Assembly (NCBI GenBank): GCA_016938425.1
Contig: JAFGUR010000079.1
Span: 1 to 7,183 of the forward strand
Direction: 5' to 3'
DNA length: 7,183 nt
Source of the DNA: Fusobacteriaceae bacterium
GTDB lineage: Bacteria; Fusobacteriota; Fusobacteriia; Fusobacteriales; Fusobacteriaceae
Shown: positions 1 to 6,596 of the stretch, one piece after another
Numbering within the stretch: the first letter of the stretch is position 1
Layout: every line of letters starts with the position of its first letter
Translations under genes and position numbers: made by a program
The notes under the pieces: model-generated
The model's database searches: none
What the model saw: only the letters and a program-made list of their open reading frames with translations
Told to the model about the DNA's origin: nothing

Positions 1-18
1 AAAAGCTTGAAATAATTT

Positions 19-24
19 TATAAT
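19..24 (+). promoter_or_regulatory. possible -10 box of the first gene
   Basis: A perfect TATAAT lies about 60 bases upstream of the first start codon. At normal spacing its -35 element would fall at or just before the left window edge, so only half of the promoter can be judged. In DNA this AT-rich a lone hexamer often occurs by chance, hence the low confidence. Confidence 0.3.
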
Positions 25-82
25 TTTGATAAGCTATTTAAGGCTAATTTAACTATGTTAAATAAAAAATGGGAGGTATTTT

Positions 83-898
83 ATGTTTGTCAAATCTGTA
101 TTAAAGGATTCATTTAAGGAACTAAAACTTGTTTTAAAAGATTATAAACTGATGATAGTTACATTAATAGCTTTACTTATTAACTCTTATTTTAAGAATA
201 GTATTATTTTGAGAGAAAGTACTGGTGCATTAATTATTATGGCTATATTGGGATTATTTTTTGGAGTATATCAATATAGTGCTCTAGGAGAATTAATCAG
301 TTCTAAAGATAAAAAAATTATGGAAGGTGTATCGAAAGGTTATTGGAGTAGATTTTTTAGACTATTAGGAACAAGTTTATTGCTAATTTTAATTTTTATT
401 GGATTAGTAATTGTACTTACAATCACATTAACAATTGTTACATACATTTTGGCAATGATTATAAGTAAAGGAGATTTGGTGAGGCTTTACTTTGATAGAG
501 AATTTTTATTATCTGGTTTATTAAAAATATATTATGTGCCAATGATAATTTTATTGTTCCTATTAGCTAGAATTTTAATAAGTATACCTCTTAGTATATT
601 AGATGATACAGACAAACCTATTAATTTAAGTTTGGAAATATCAAAAGGCTATATCTTTGGAGTATTCTTTGTAAATATATGTTTTAGTGGATTTATGCTA
701 TATACACTTGTTTTAATAGAAAAAATACTAAATTTCAATATGATAATAAATTTAATTATTTTAATACCGCTTAATTTTCTTTTTTCAACATTAATAGCAT
801 TGTTCTTAATAAATTCTACATACTATTTATTAAATAAAGATAAACTATTAAAACAAAACAAAGAAAAGAGTTTTGAAGAAGTTTATAATAATCAATAG
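83..898 (+). CDS. polytopic membrane protein of unknown function
   Basis: I do not recognise this 271-residue protein. It is strongly hydrophobic, with about six likely membrane segments near residues 22-40, 48-68, 95-127 (long, possibly two passes), 147-172, 190-212 and 220-250. The N-terminus is amphipathic and Lys-rich (residues 4-22) and the C-terminal tail is charged (252-271). A polar stretch with D174, D175, D177 and K178 before the fifth helix, followed by a Ser/Lys-rich segment, recalls DUF975/YciC-like integral membrane proteins, but this is only a loose resemblance. No signal peptidase site, ATP-binding motif or transporter signature is visible. The ATG start is supported by GGGAGG at 71-76, six bases upstream. 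It appears monocistronic, with a hairpin terminator just after the TAG stop. Confidence 0.85.
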   Translation: MFVKSVLKDSFKELKLVLKDYKLMIVTLIALLINSYFKNSIILRESTGALIIMAILGLFFGVYQYSALGELISSKDKKIMEGVSKGYWSRFFRLLGTSLLLILIFIGLVIVLTITLTIVTYILAMIISKGDLVRLYFDREFLLSGLLKIYYVPMIILLFLLARILISIPLSILDDTDKPINLSLEISKGYIFGVFFVNICFSGFMLYTLVLIEKILNFNMIINLIILIPLNFLFSTLIALFLINSTYYLLNKDKLLKQNKEKSFEEVYNNQ

Positions 899-926
899 AA
901 ATAGTCTATAAATAATTAAATTATAG

Positions 927-956
927 CCCATTTATAATTTATAAATGGGATTTTTA
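927..956 (+). terminator. rho-independent terminator after the first membrane protein
   Basis: A perfect 10-bp stem (927-936 with 940-949; arm CCCATTTATA) with a 3-base loop is followed by a T-rich run, ATTTTTAATTT. Only three pairs are G-C, but the position about 30 bases after the stop and the T tract make termination likely. Confidence 0.75.
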
Positions 957-1114
957 ATTTCCAAGAATTTATAAATTAATCCTGTAGAATAGATGTTTTT
1001 CCATAACTTCTCTTTTAAGAAATTTTAAATTGAATGAGTATAACTTATTATTGAGGTGTTAAGTAATTTTTATTGTTCTGATTCAGTAAACCCTAATTAT
1101 AATCAAACTTAACT

Positions 1115-1142
1115 TTCACATAATTCACTTTTTTGGTATAAT
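1115..1142 (+). promoter_or_regulatory. sigma-70-type promoter of the flavin reductase/radical SAM unit
   Basis: TTCACA (1115-1120, five of six to TTGACA) is separated by 16 bases from a perfect TATAAT (1137-1142). Transcription would begin near 1149, giving a leader of under 30 bases before the TTG start. The rest of the 899-1175 gap shows no convincing small ORF or structured RNA beyond the terminator at its left end. Confidence 0.65.
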
Positions 1143-1161
1143 AAAATAAAACTTTTTAAAT

Positions 1162-1168
1162 AAGGGGA
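1162..1168 (+). promoter_or_regulatory. ribosome binding site that decides a TTG start
   Basis: AAGGGGA lies seven bases before TTG at 1176. There is no in-frame ATG at this end of the gene; the next Met codon is residue 19, inside the conserved flavin-binding strand, so TTG is the best start. Confidence 0.75.
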
Positions 1169-1175
1169 ATATAGG

Positions 1176-1808
1176 TTGAAGAAAATAGAATTTAAGGGAA
1201 GTGTAGTTTTAAATCCAGTTCCAGTTGTTATGGTCACATCAAAAAATAAAGAAGGAAAAGAAAATGTTTTTACAGTAGCTTGGGCAGGAACAATTTGTAC
1301 AAAACCTCCCATGCTTTCAATATCAATAAGACCAGAAAGATTATCTTATGAATATATAAAAGAAACAATGGAATTTACAATAAATTTGCCTCATAGAAAG
1401 CAAACTTGGGAAACAGATTTCTGTGGAGTAAGGTCAGGAAGAAAGCTTGATAAAATAAAAGAATGTAAATTTACAATGGAAAAAGGGAAAACAGTAGATG
1501 TTTCCTACATAAAAGAATGTCCTGTGAATATTGAATGTAAAGTTAAAAATATTATTCCATTAGGAACTCATGATTTGTTTTTGGCAGAAGTTACAGGAAG
1601 TCATATAAATGAAAACCTTTTAGATGAAAATGGGAAAATTCATTTTGAGTGGGCTGACCTTATAAACTATTGTCATGGAGAATATTATCCAATGGCTAAA
1701 AATTCAATTGGGAAATTTGGGTATTCTGTAGCAAAAAAAATAGAGGTAGAAGAACCAAAGAAAGAGAAAAAAAGAAAGTACGGAAAGAGAAAAAAGGGAA
1801 TTAAATAA
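1176..1808 (+). CDS. flavin reductase family protein (flavoredoxin-like)
   Basis: The protein matches the flavin reductase-like domain (FMN-binding split barrel, PF01613 type) as found in flavoredoxins of anaerobes. These cytoplasmic proteins bind FMN and either reduce flavins with NAD(P)H or act as electron carriers. Family hallmarks are the N-terminal strand NPVPVVMVTS (residues 13-22), NVFTVAWAGTICTKPPMLSI (30-49), the SIRPERLSYEYIKET segment, EFTINLP (66-72) and GTHDLFLAEV (130-139). The core ends near residue 185, as expected for a family of about 190 residues. Residues 194-210 form an unusual Lys/Arg-rich tail encoded by A-rich DNA. The start is TTG. The stop TAA (1806-1808) shares its last base with the ATG of the radical SAM gene, indicating translational coupling. 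The physiological electron donor and acceptor cannot be told from sequence. Confidence 0.88.
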   Translation: MKKIEFKGSVVLNPVPVVMVTSKNKEGKENVFTVAWAGTICTKPPMLSISIRPERLSYEYIKETMEFTINLPHRKQTWETDFCGVRSGRKLDKIKECKFTMEKGKTVDVSYIKECPVNIECKVKNIIPLGTHDLFLAEVTGSHINENLLDENGKIHFEWADLINYCHGEYYPMAKNSIGKFGYSVAKKIEVEEPKKEKKRKYGKRKKGIK

Positions 1809-2722
1809 TGGTATGGGGAAATAAAAGATTTAATAATATAGATTATTTTTTAAAGGAAAAATTTGGAGAAAAAGTTTTTAAAGTATCTCTTGACGGAGGT
1901 TTCACATGCCCCAATAGAGATGGGAAAATTAGTACAGAAGCTTGCTTATTTTGTAGTGAAAGTGGAAGTGGAGAATTTGCAGGAGATAGAAGAAAAACTA
2001 TTTTTGAACAAATAGAAGAACAAATAGAATTTTTACAAAAAGGAAAAGAAAGAAAATATATAGCCTATTTTCAAAATTTTACAAATACTTATGGAAAAGT
2101 TGAGTATTTAAGAAAAATATATGAAGAGGCTTTATCTCATCCAAATATAGTAGGAATAGCCATTGGAACTAGAGCTGACTGTATGGATAGAGAAATTTTG
2201 GAACTTTTATCAGAAATCAACAAAAAAACTTTACTTTGGATAGAAATAGGACTACAAAGTTCTAATGATAAAACAGCTCAAATAATAAATAGAGGTTATA
2301 CAACAGAAGTTTTTTTAAAAAAGGTAGAAGAGCTGAAAGAGAGAAATATAAAAGTTTTGGCACACGTAATTATCGGGTTGCCTAAGGAAACAGAAAAAGA
2401 AGTATTGGAAACTATTTATTTTTTGAATAAAATAAAAATATGGGGTGTGAAAATACATTTACTGTATATACTTAAAAATACAAAACTTTATAATTATTAT
2501 GAAAAATTTCCTTGGGAAATAATGACTAAAGAAGAGTATATAAAGATTGTTTGTAGGGTAATAAAAGTTCTTGATAAAAATATAGTAATTCATAGATTAA
2601 CTGGAGATGCTCCTTGGAAAGATTTGTATGAACCTAAATGGAGTACAGATAAAAGAGGAATATTAAATGGAATTACTAAAGAATTATTAAGAATGGATAT
2701 TTTTCAAGGGAGAGGGGAATAG
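1808..2722 (+). CDS. radical SAM protein, TIGR01212 (YtqA/YhcC) family
   Basis: This 304-residue protein is of normal length for the TIGR01212 radical SAM family. The [4Fe-4S]-binding cysteines are C34, C46 and C49 (CX11CX2C within TCPNRDG...ACLFC), the spacing typical of this family. Other conserved blocks are YFQNFTNTYG (87-96), IGTRADC (119-125), WIEIGLQS (144-151), AHVIIGLPKET (185-195) and HRLTGDAPW (262-270). Radical SAM enzymes cleave S-adenosylmethionine to a 5'-deoxyadenosyl radical. From memory, the Bacillus subtilis member YtqA was renamed MnmL and linked to mnm5s2U formation at the tRNA wobble position, with its partner methylase MnmM encoded next to it; no MnmM-like gene is seen here, so that role is inference. 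AAGGGA at 1794-1799 inside the preceding gene serves as its ribosome binding site, and the start codon overlaps the preceding stop. Confidence 0.92.
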   Translation: MVWGNKRFNNIDYFLKEKFGEKVFKVSLDGGFTCPNRDGKISTEACLFCSESGSGEFAGDRRKTIFEQIEEQIEFLQKGKERKYIAYFQNFTNTYGKVEYLRKIYEEALSHPNIVGIAIGTRADCMDREILELLSEINKKTLLWIEIGLQSSNDKTAQIINRGYTTEVFLKKVEELKERNIKVLAHVIIGLPKETEKEVLETIYFLNKIKIWGVKIHLLYILKNTKLYNYYEKFPWEIMTKEEYIKIVCRVIKVLDKNIVIHRLTGDAPWKDLYEPKWSTDKRGILNGITKELLRMDIFQGRGE

Positions 2723-2724
2723 TT

Positions 2725-3087
2725 ATGGATATAATGACTCCAAGTTATCTTTTTTCAGTTATTTCTATGTTTTTAATGGGGTATAATACAAGATATCTAG
2801 CCATTACAAAAATTGTTAGAAATAGATTTAATGGAAATAACTGTAATCTAGAAAGTAGAGAATTGGAAATTTTGAAAACTTTTAGAAAACGTCTAGATTA
2901 TATAAAAAAGCTTCAAATATATGCTATTTTGTCTATGCTTGTTTCAACAATAGCTATTTTCTTCAATTTATTCAATTGGAGAGGAGATAGTTTATTTTTT
3001 ATATTATCTTTAGTTTTTTTTATGGTTAGTCTAATATATTCATTAATGGAGATAAAATTATCAACAAATTATTACGAGGAGGTTTAA
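2725..3087 (+). CDS. DUF2721-like membrane protein, divergent first copy
   Basis: This is a 120-residue membrane protein resembling its downstream neighbour along its whole length and so assignable to DUF2721 (function unknown). Layout: a first hydrophobic helix (about 5-22), a polar cytoplasmic-looking loop (about 28-62) with a Lys/Arg-rich stretch, then a hairpin of two helices (about 64-84 and 88-108) ending in MEIKLS. Shared blocks with the neighbour include Q-x-YAILS and EIK-x-S. The family-typical YTNR motif is altered to YNTR (residues 20-23), and the post-helix AL-x-L tail is missing. The ATG at 2725 has AGAGGGGA at 2711-2718; ATG at 2734 is an in-frame alternative that would remove three residues. 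It starts two bases after the radical SAM stop and is probably in the same transcript. Confidence 0.8.
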   Translation: MDIMTPSYLFSVISMFLMGYNTRYLAITKIVRNRFNGNNCNLESRELEILKTFRKRLDYIKKLQIYAILSMLVSTIAIFFNLFNWRGDSLFFILSLVFFMVSLIYSLMEIKLSTNYYEEV

Positions 3088-3089
3088 AA

Positions 3090-3500
3090 ATGCTTACATT
3101 AACGACACCAGCAGTAGTTTTTTCAACAATATCACTTTTACTTTTAGCATATACAAATAGATTTACAGCCCTTGCAAGTGTTATTAGAGATTTACATAAT
3201 AAGAAAAAGGTAGAAGAGAAAATTAATATAAATATAATAGACCCTCAAATAGATAGCTTAAAAAAGAGGGTTCATATAATAAAAAATATGCAATTTTACG
3301 CGATTTTATCATTATTTTTCTGTGTATTTTCTATGTTTTTATTGTTTTTTGAGAAAAACTTTTTAGGCTCATTCAGTTTTGCAGTAGCCTTAGTTTTACT
3401 TATGATTTCTTTAATACTTTCAGCATGGGAAATTAAGATATCGGTAGAAGCTCTAGATTTACAATTATCAGAATGTATAGGAGATCATTGTGATATTTAA
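3090..3500 (+). CDS. DUF2721 family membrane protein
   Basis: This is a 136-residue member of DUF2721, a small bacterial membrane family with no assigned function. The match rests on LTTPAVVFSTISLLLLAYTN (residues 4-23) running into RF at 24-25, the IRDLH block (32-36), QIDSLKKRVHIIKNMQ (53-68) and the final helix leading to WEIKISVEALDL (113-124). Three hydrophobic helices lie near residues 5-22, 68-88 and 93-114, with a charged loop of about 40 residues between the first and second. The tail contains two cysteines (C129, C134). A perfect AGGAGG at 3077-3082, inside the end of the upstream paralogue, precedes ATG by seven bases, so the two copies are tightly linked and expected to be co-translated. 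The pair may form a hetero-oligomer; this is inference. Confidence 0.88.
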   Translation: MLTLTTPAVVFSTISLLLLAYTNRFTALASVIRDLHNKKKVEEKININIIDPQIDSLKKRVHIIKNMQFYAILSLFFCVFSMFLLFFEKNFLGSFSFAVALVLLMISLILSAWEIKISVEALDLQLSECIGDHCDI

Positions 3501-3517
3501 AAAATAAAAATTTATCA

Positions 3518-3546
3518 TTGAAAATTTATAGTAAATAAGCTAAAAT
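3518..3546 (+). promoter_or_regulatory. candidate promoter of the PilT-family gene
   Basis: TTGAAA (3518-3523) and TAAAAT (3541-3546) are each five of six to consensus and are spaced by 17 bases. They lie in the 75-base gap before the ATPase gene. The gap holds no convincing terminator, so readthrough from the DUF2721 genes may also supply transcript. Confidence 0.55.
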
Positions 3547-3575
3547 TATTATAGGAAAAAATTAAGGGGGATAAA

Positions 3576-4676
3576 ATGATAGAACTTTTATTGAAAAAAC
3601 TTTTGAAAAAAAAGGGTTCAGATTTACATCTTAAAGTAGGGAATAAGCCGATTATAAGGGTAAATGGTGAGTTAGAAAAACTTGAAGATGAAGAGCCTTT
3701 GAGACAAGATATTATGATTGGATATGTGAAACAATTAGTTACAAATAGAAAAAGACAACTTGAACTAGATGATGAGTTATCAACAGATTTTTCTTATTCA
3801 GTTGCTACATTAGGGAGATTTAGGGTAAATGTATCTATTTCAAGGGGAAGTTTTGTTATAGTAATAAGGGCAATACCTTTTGAAATACCGACTATAGAAG
3901 ACTTAAAATTGCCTCAAATACTAAAAAAACTAACTAAGCATCAAAATGGTATTATTTTAGTAACTGGTGCTACAGGGTCTGGAAAATCAACAACAGTAGC
4001 GTCTATGTTAGATTATATAAATACAAATTCTATGAGAAATATTATTACATTTGAAGAACCAATTGAGTATCTTCATAGAGATAAAAATTCTATTTTAAGT
4101 CAAAAAGAAATACCTGATGATATAAAAGATTATACAACTGCTTTAAAATATGTTTTGAGACAAGATCCAGATATAATTTTCTTAGGAGAGTTAAGAGATC
4201 AACAAACAATTGAAGCAGCAATAAAAGCTTCTGAAACAGGGCATTTGGTAATATCAACATTACATACAATTAGTGCAACTAAAACAATTACAAGAATTTT
4301 AGACTTTTTCCCACCAGAAAGATCAAAAAGTTTAAGATATCAATTATCTGAAAATATTAGAGCTGTGGTTTCTCAAAGGTTATTAAAAACAGTAGATAAT
4401 AGTAAGAGAGTTGTTTGTGAGGTTTTATTAAATACAGGAACAGTGCAAGAATTACTTGTAACAGAAGAAGGAATGAGAAGAATACCTGAAATTCTTAAGA
4501 AATCAGAGCAATTGGGAATGCAAAGTTTTGACACAGAAATATTAAAACTTTATAGAAGTGGATTAATAGATTTTGAAACAGCATATGAAGCATGTACAGT
4601 AAAAACTGATATTGAAATGTCTAGAATGGGTATTAATAGTGGTTCAGATAATATTAATAGTTATGAAAATAGATAA
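3576..4676 (+). CDS. pilT: PilT/PilU-family type IV pilus ATPase
   Basis: This is a cytoplasmic hexameric secretion-type ATPase of the family that powers pilus retraction (TIGR01420 type), 366 residues, near the usual length of about 350. The N-terminal PAS-like domain contains GSDLHL (14-19) and RVNGEL (28-33). The ATPase domain has Walker A GATGSGKST (131-139), an Asp box ITFEEPIEYLH (157-167), Walker B DPDIIFLGELRD (197-208; catalytic Glu 205) and a His box TGHLVISTLHT (221-231), followed by SQRLL. The canonical PilT AIRNLIRE motif is not visible; the equivalent region reads RRIPEILKKSEQLGMQSFD, so PilU-like or other subfamily membership is possible. GELRD replaces the common GEMRD. AAGGGGG at 3564-3570 precedes ATG by five bases. 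No other pilus gene lies in the window, so the machine it serves must be encoded elsewhere. Confidence 0.9.
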   Translation: MIELLLKKLLKKKGSDLHLKVGNKPIIRVNGELEKLEDEEPLRQDIMIGYVKQLVTNRKRQLELDDELSTDFSYSVATLGRFRVNVSISRGSFVIVIRAIPFEIPTIEDLKLPQILKKLTKHQNGIILVTGATGSGKSTTVASMLDYINTNSMRNIITFEEPIEYLHRDKNSILSQKEIPDDIKDYTTALKYVLRQDPDIIFLGELRDQQTIEAAIKASETGHLVISTLHTISATKTITRILDFFPPERSKSLRYQLSENIRAVVSQRLLKTVDNSKRVVCEVLLNTGTVQELLVTEEGMRRIPEILKKSEQLGMQSFDTEILKLYRSGLIDFETAYEACTVKTDIEMSRMGINSGSDNINSYENR

Positions 4677-4681
4677 TTTAG

Positions 4682-4707
4682 GGCACATTATAGTGATGTG
4701 CCTTTTT
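4682..4707 (+). terminator. rho-independent terminator after the PilT-family gene
   Basis: A 7-bp perfect stem (GGCACAT at 4682-4688 with ATGTGCC at 4696-4702) and a 7-base loop are followed directly by TTTTT. It lies just after the TAA stop and is the clearest terminator in the window. Confidence 0.88.
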
Positions 4708-4743
4708 AATTATTAGATCTGAGAAAACTTTATAATTAAATTA

Positions 4744-4772
4744 ATGACAAGTCTTAGGAAATTTTGTATAAT
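4744..4772 (+). promoter_or_regulatory. promoter of proS
   Basis: ATGACA (4744-4749, five of six) lies 17 bases upstream of a perfect TATAAT (4767-4772). The implied leader is about 30 bases, too short for a T-box or other riboswitch, so no tRNA-sensing control is expected here. Confidence 0.68.
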
Positions 4773-4807
4773 TAAATGAAAATTTAGAAAAATTAAGGAG
4801 TGAAGAT

Positions 4808-6529
4808 ATGAGACTTAGTAGAATGTTAGTAAAGACATATAAAGAAAGTCCGAAAGACGCAGAAGTTATAAGTCATCAACTAATGGCAAGAGCTTCTATG
4901 ATAAAAAAATCAGCGAGTGGAGTTTATACATATCTTCCTATGGGTTACAGAGTTCTTAAAAAAATAGAGAATATTGTAAGGGAAGAAATGAATAGAGCAG
5001 GGGCTCAAGAAATATTAATGCCAATTATTCAACCAGCAGAATTGTGGCAAGAATCAGGAAGATGGGCAACTATGGGGCCTGAGCTTATGAGGATTAAAGA
5101 TAGACATGAGAGAGATTTTGCATTACAACCAACAAGTGAAGAAGTAGTTACAGATATAATAAGAAATGAAATATCATCATATAAACAGCTTCCATTAAAC
5201 GTATATCAAATACAAACTAAATTTAGAGATGAGAGAAGACCTAGATTTGGACTTATGAGAGGAAGAGAATTTGTCATGAAAGATGCTTATTCTTTCCATA
5301 CAACAGATGAATCATTAGAAGAAGAATATCAAAATATGAAAAATGCATATATTAGAATATTTGATAGATTAGGATTAAATTATAGAGCTGTTGCAGCAGA
5401 TGCAGGAAATATTGGAGGAAGTACAACAGAAGAGTTTCATGTTTTAGCAAGTTCGGGAGAAGATGACATATTTTACTGTAATAAATGTAATTATGCAGCA
5501 AACTCTGAAAAAGCAATTTCTGATGTGAAATTTGATAAAAGTGAAGAAAATGAAAAAGAGTTAACATTGGTTGATACACCAAATGTAAGCTCAATTGAAG
5601 AAGTTTCAGCATTTTTAAATGTTTCAATGGATAAAACAATTAAATGCATGGTTTATAAATCAATATTTGAAGGTGAAACTACTTATTATGTTGCTCTTAT
5701 TAGAGGAGACTATGAAATTAATGAAGTAAAACTTAAAAATATAAGTGGAGCAGTAATGGATTTGGAATTTATTGATGATACAGAATTTGCAAAATTAGGT
5801 TTTGTAAAAGGATTTTGTGGAACTCATGGAGTAACAGATGAAAAATTTGTTATTATAGCTGATGAGTCAATTAAAAATTTAACAAATGCAGTAGTTGGAG
5901 CAAATATAGTTGATAAACATTATATAAATGCAAATCCAGCAAGGGATTTAACAATAACAAAATATGCTGATATAAGAATGGTAAAAACTGGAGAGAAATG
6001 TAGCTGTTGTGATGGAACTTTAGAAGTAGCAAGAGGTATAGAGGTTGGGCATATATTCCAATTGGGGCAAAAATATGCAAAATCATTAAATGCAACTTTC
6101 TTAGACCAAAATGGGAAACAACAATTTATGACTATGGGATGTTATGGAATTGGAGTTTCAAGAGTTTCAGCAGCAGCAATAGAGCAAAACAATGATGAAA
6201 ATGGAATGATTTGGCCAAGAGCAATTGCTCCATTTGAAATAGTTGTTATTCCAGCAAATATTAAAGATGAAAAACAAAATGAAATTGCAGAAAATCTTTA
6301 TAAAGCTTTCTTAAATGATGGTTACGATACAATAATTGATGACAGAAATGAAAGAATTGGATTTAAATTTAAAGATGCTGATCTTATAGGATATCCTATT
6401 AAAGTTGTAGTTGGAAAAGGGATAGAAGAAGGAAAAGTAGAAGTTAAAGTTAGAAAAACAAATGAGAGTTTTGAAGTAGAAATTGATAAAGTGCAAGAAT
6501 TTATTAAGGAACTTTTAGGTAAGTTATAA
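4808..6529 (+). CDS. proS: prolyl-tRNA synthetase, bacterial type with editing domain
   Basis: This cytoplasmic class II enzyme charges tRNA-Pro with proline. Its 573 residues fit the bacterial form that carries an insertion (INS) editing domain, which hydrolyses Ala-tRNA-Pro. Visible blocks are the motif 1 region (about 55-80, ending EILMPIIQPAELW), LQPTSEE (106-112), motif 2 (FRDERRPRFGLMRGREF, 139-155), the INS domain (about 224-407), GIEVGHIFQLG (410-420) and motif 3 MGCYGIGVSRV (443-453). The anticodon-binding domain begins near 474 (APFEIVVIPA). K279 in the INS domain falls at the position of the editing lysine known in E. coli, and H371 in GANIVDKHY fits the conserved histidine. Cysteines C224/C227 and C398/C400/C401 bracket the INS domain. 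AAGGAG (4795-4800) lies seven bases before ATG. The gene appears monocistronic between two terminators. Confidence 0.98.
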   Translation: MRLSRMLVKTYKESPKDAEVISHQLMARASMIKKSASGVYTYLPMGYRVLKKIENIVREEMNRAGAQEILMPIIQPAELWQESGRWATMGPELMRIKDRHERDFALQPTSEEVVTDIIRNEISSYKQLPLNVYQIQTKFRDERRPRFGLMRGREFVMKDAYSFHTTDESLEEEYQNMKNAYIRIFDRLGLNYRAVAADAGNIGGSTTEEFHVLASSGEDDIFYCNKCNYAANSEKAISDVKFDKSEENEKELTLVDTPNVSSIEEVSAFLNVSMDKTIKCMVYKSIFEGETTYYVALIRGDYEINEVKLKNISGAVMDLEFIDDTEFAKLGFVKGFCGTHGVTDEKFVIIADESIKNLTNAVVGANIVDKHYINANPARDLTITKYADIRMVKTGEKCSCCDGTLEVARGIEVGHIFQLGQKYAKSLNATFLDQNGKQQFMTMGCYGIGVSRVSAAAIEQNNDENGMIWPRAIAPFEIVVIPANIKDEKQNEIAENLYKAFLNDGYDTIIDDRNERIGFKFKDADLIGYPIKVVVGKGIEEGKVEVKVRKTNESFEVEIDKVQEFIKELLGKL

Positions 6530-6535
6530 GATAGA

Positions 6536-6562
6536 AAAAGACCAGAAATGGTCTTTTACTTT
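6536..6562 (+). terminator. rho-independent terminator of proS
   Basis: A 9-bp perfect stem (AAAAGACCA at 6536-6544 with TGGTCTTTT at 6549-6557) is closed by a stable GAAA tetraloop and followed by ACTTT. It starts seven bases after the proS stop. The T tract is largely part of the stem, so some readthrough into the next gene is plausible. Confidence 0.8.
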
Positions 6563-6596
6563 ATAAATTTAAGATTAATATTAAATAAGGAGAAAA

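Noticed and set aside
47..63. Inverted repeat ATTTAAC-TAT-GTTAAAT upstream of the first gene
   Set aside because: Seven-base arms made almost wholly of A and T are expected by chance in this composition, and no promoter element is clearly overlapped.
1109..1312. Reverse-strand open frame overlapping the flavin reductase start
   Set aside because: No ribosome binding site, biased low-complexity protein, and it is antisense to a well-supported conserved gene.
1733..1740. Run of eight A in the flavin reductase gene as a possible phase-variation or slippage site
   Set aside because: It lies after the folded core in generally A-rich DNA, so length changes would mostly alter the tail; there is no other sign of a contingency locus.
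1790..1796. A in-frame A-AAA-AAG slippery heptamer near the end of the flavin reductase gene, just before the overlapping radical SAM gene
   Set aside because: A -1 shift would enter the frame of the radical SAM gene but meets TAA at 1802-1804 at once, so no fusion protein can form; the product would differ by only a few residues.
3501..3530. Hairpin between the second DUF2721 gene and the PilT-family gene as a terminator
   Set aside because: Only short AAATTT self-complementary segments and a direct repeat are present; there is no G-C core and no T tract.
4709..4807. T-box or other riboswitch in front of proS
   Set aside because: The transcribed leader after the -10 box is only about 30 bases and has no specifier or antiterminator-like structure.
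5352..6496. Three reverse-strand open frames inside proS
   Set aside because: They are Leu/His/Phe-rich translations of the antisense of A-rich codons, without start signals, and lie wholly inside a conserved synthetase gene.
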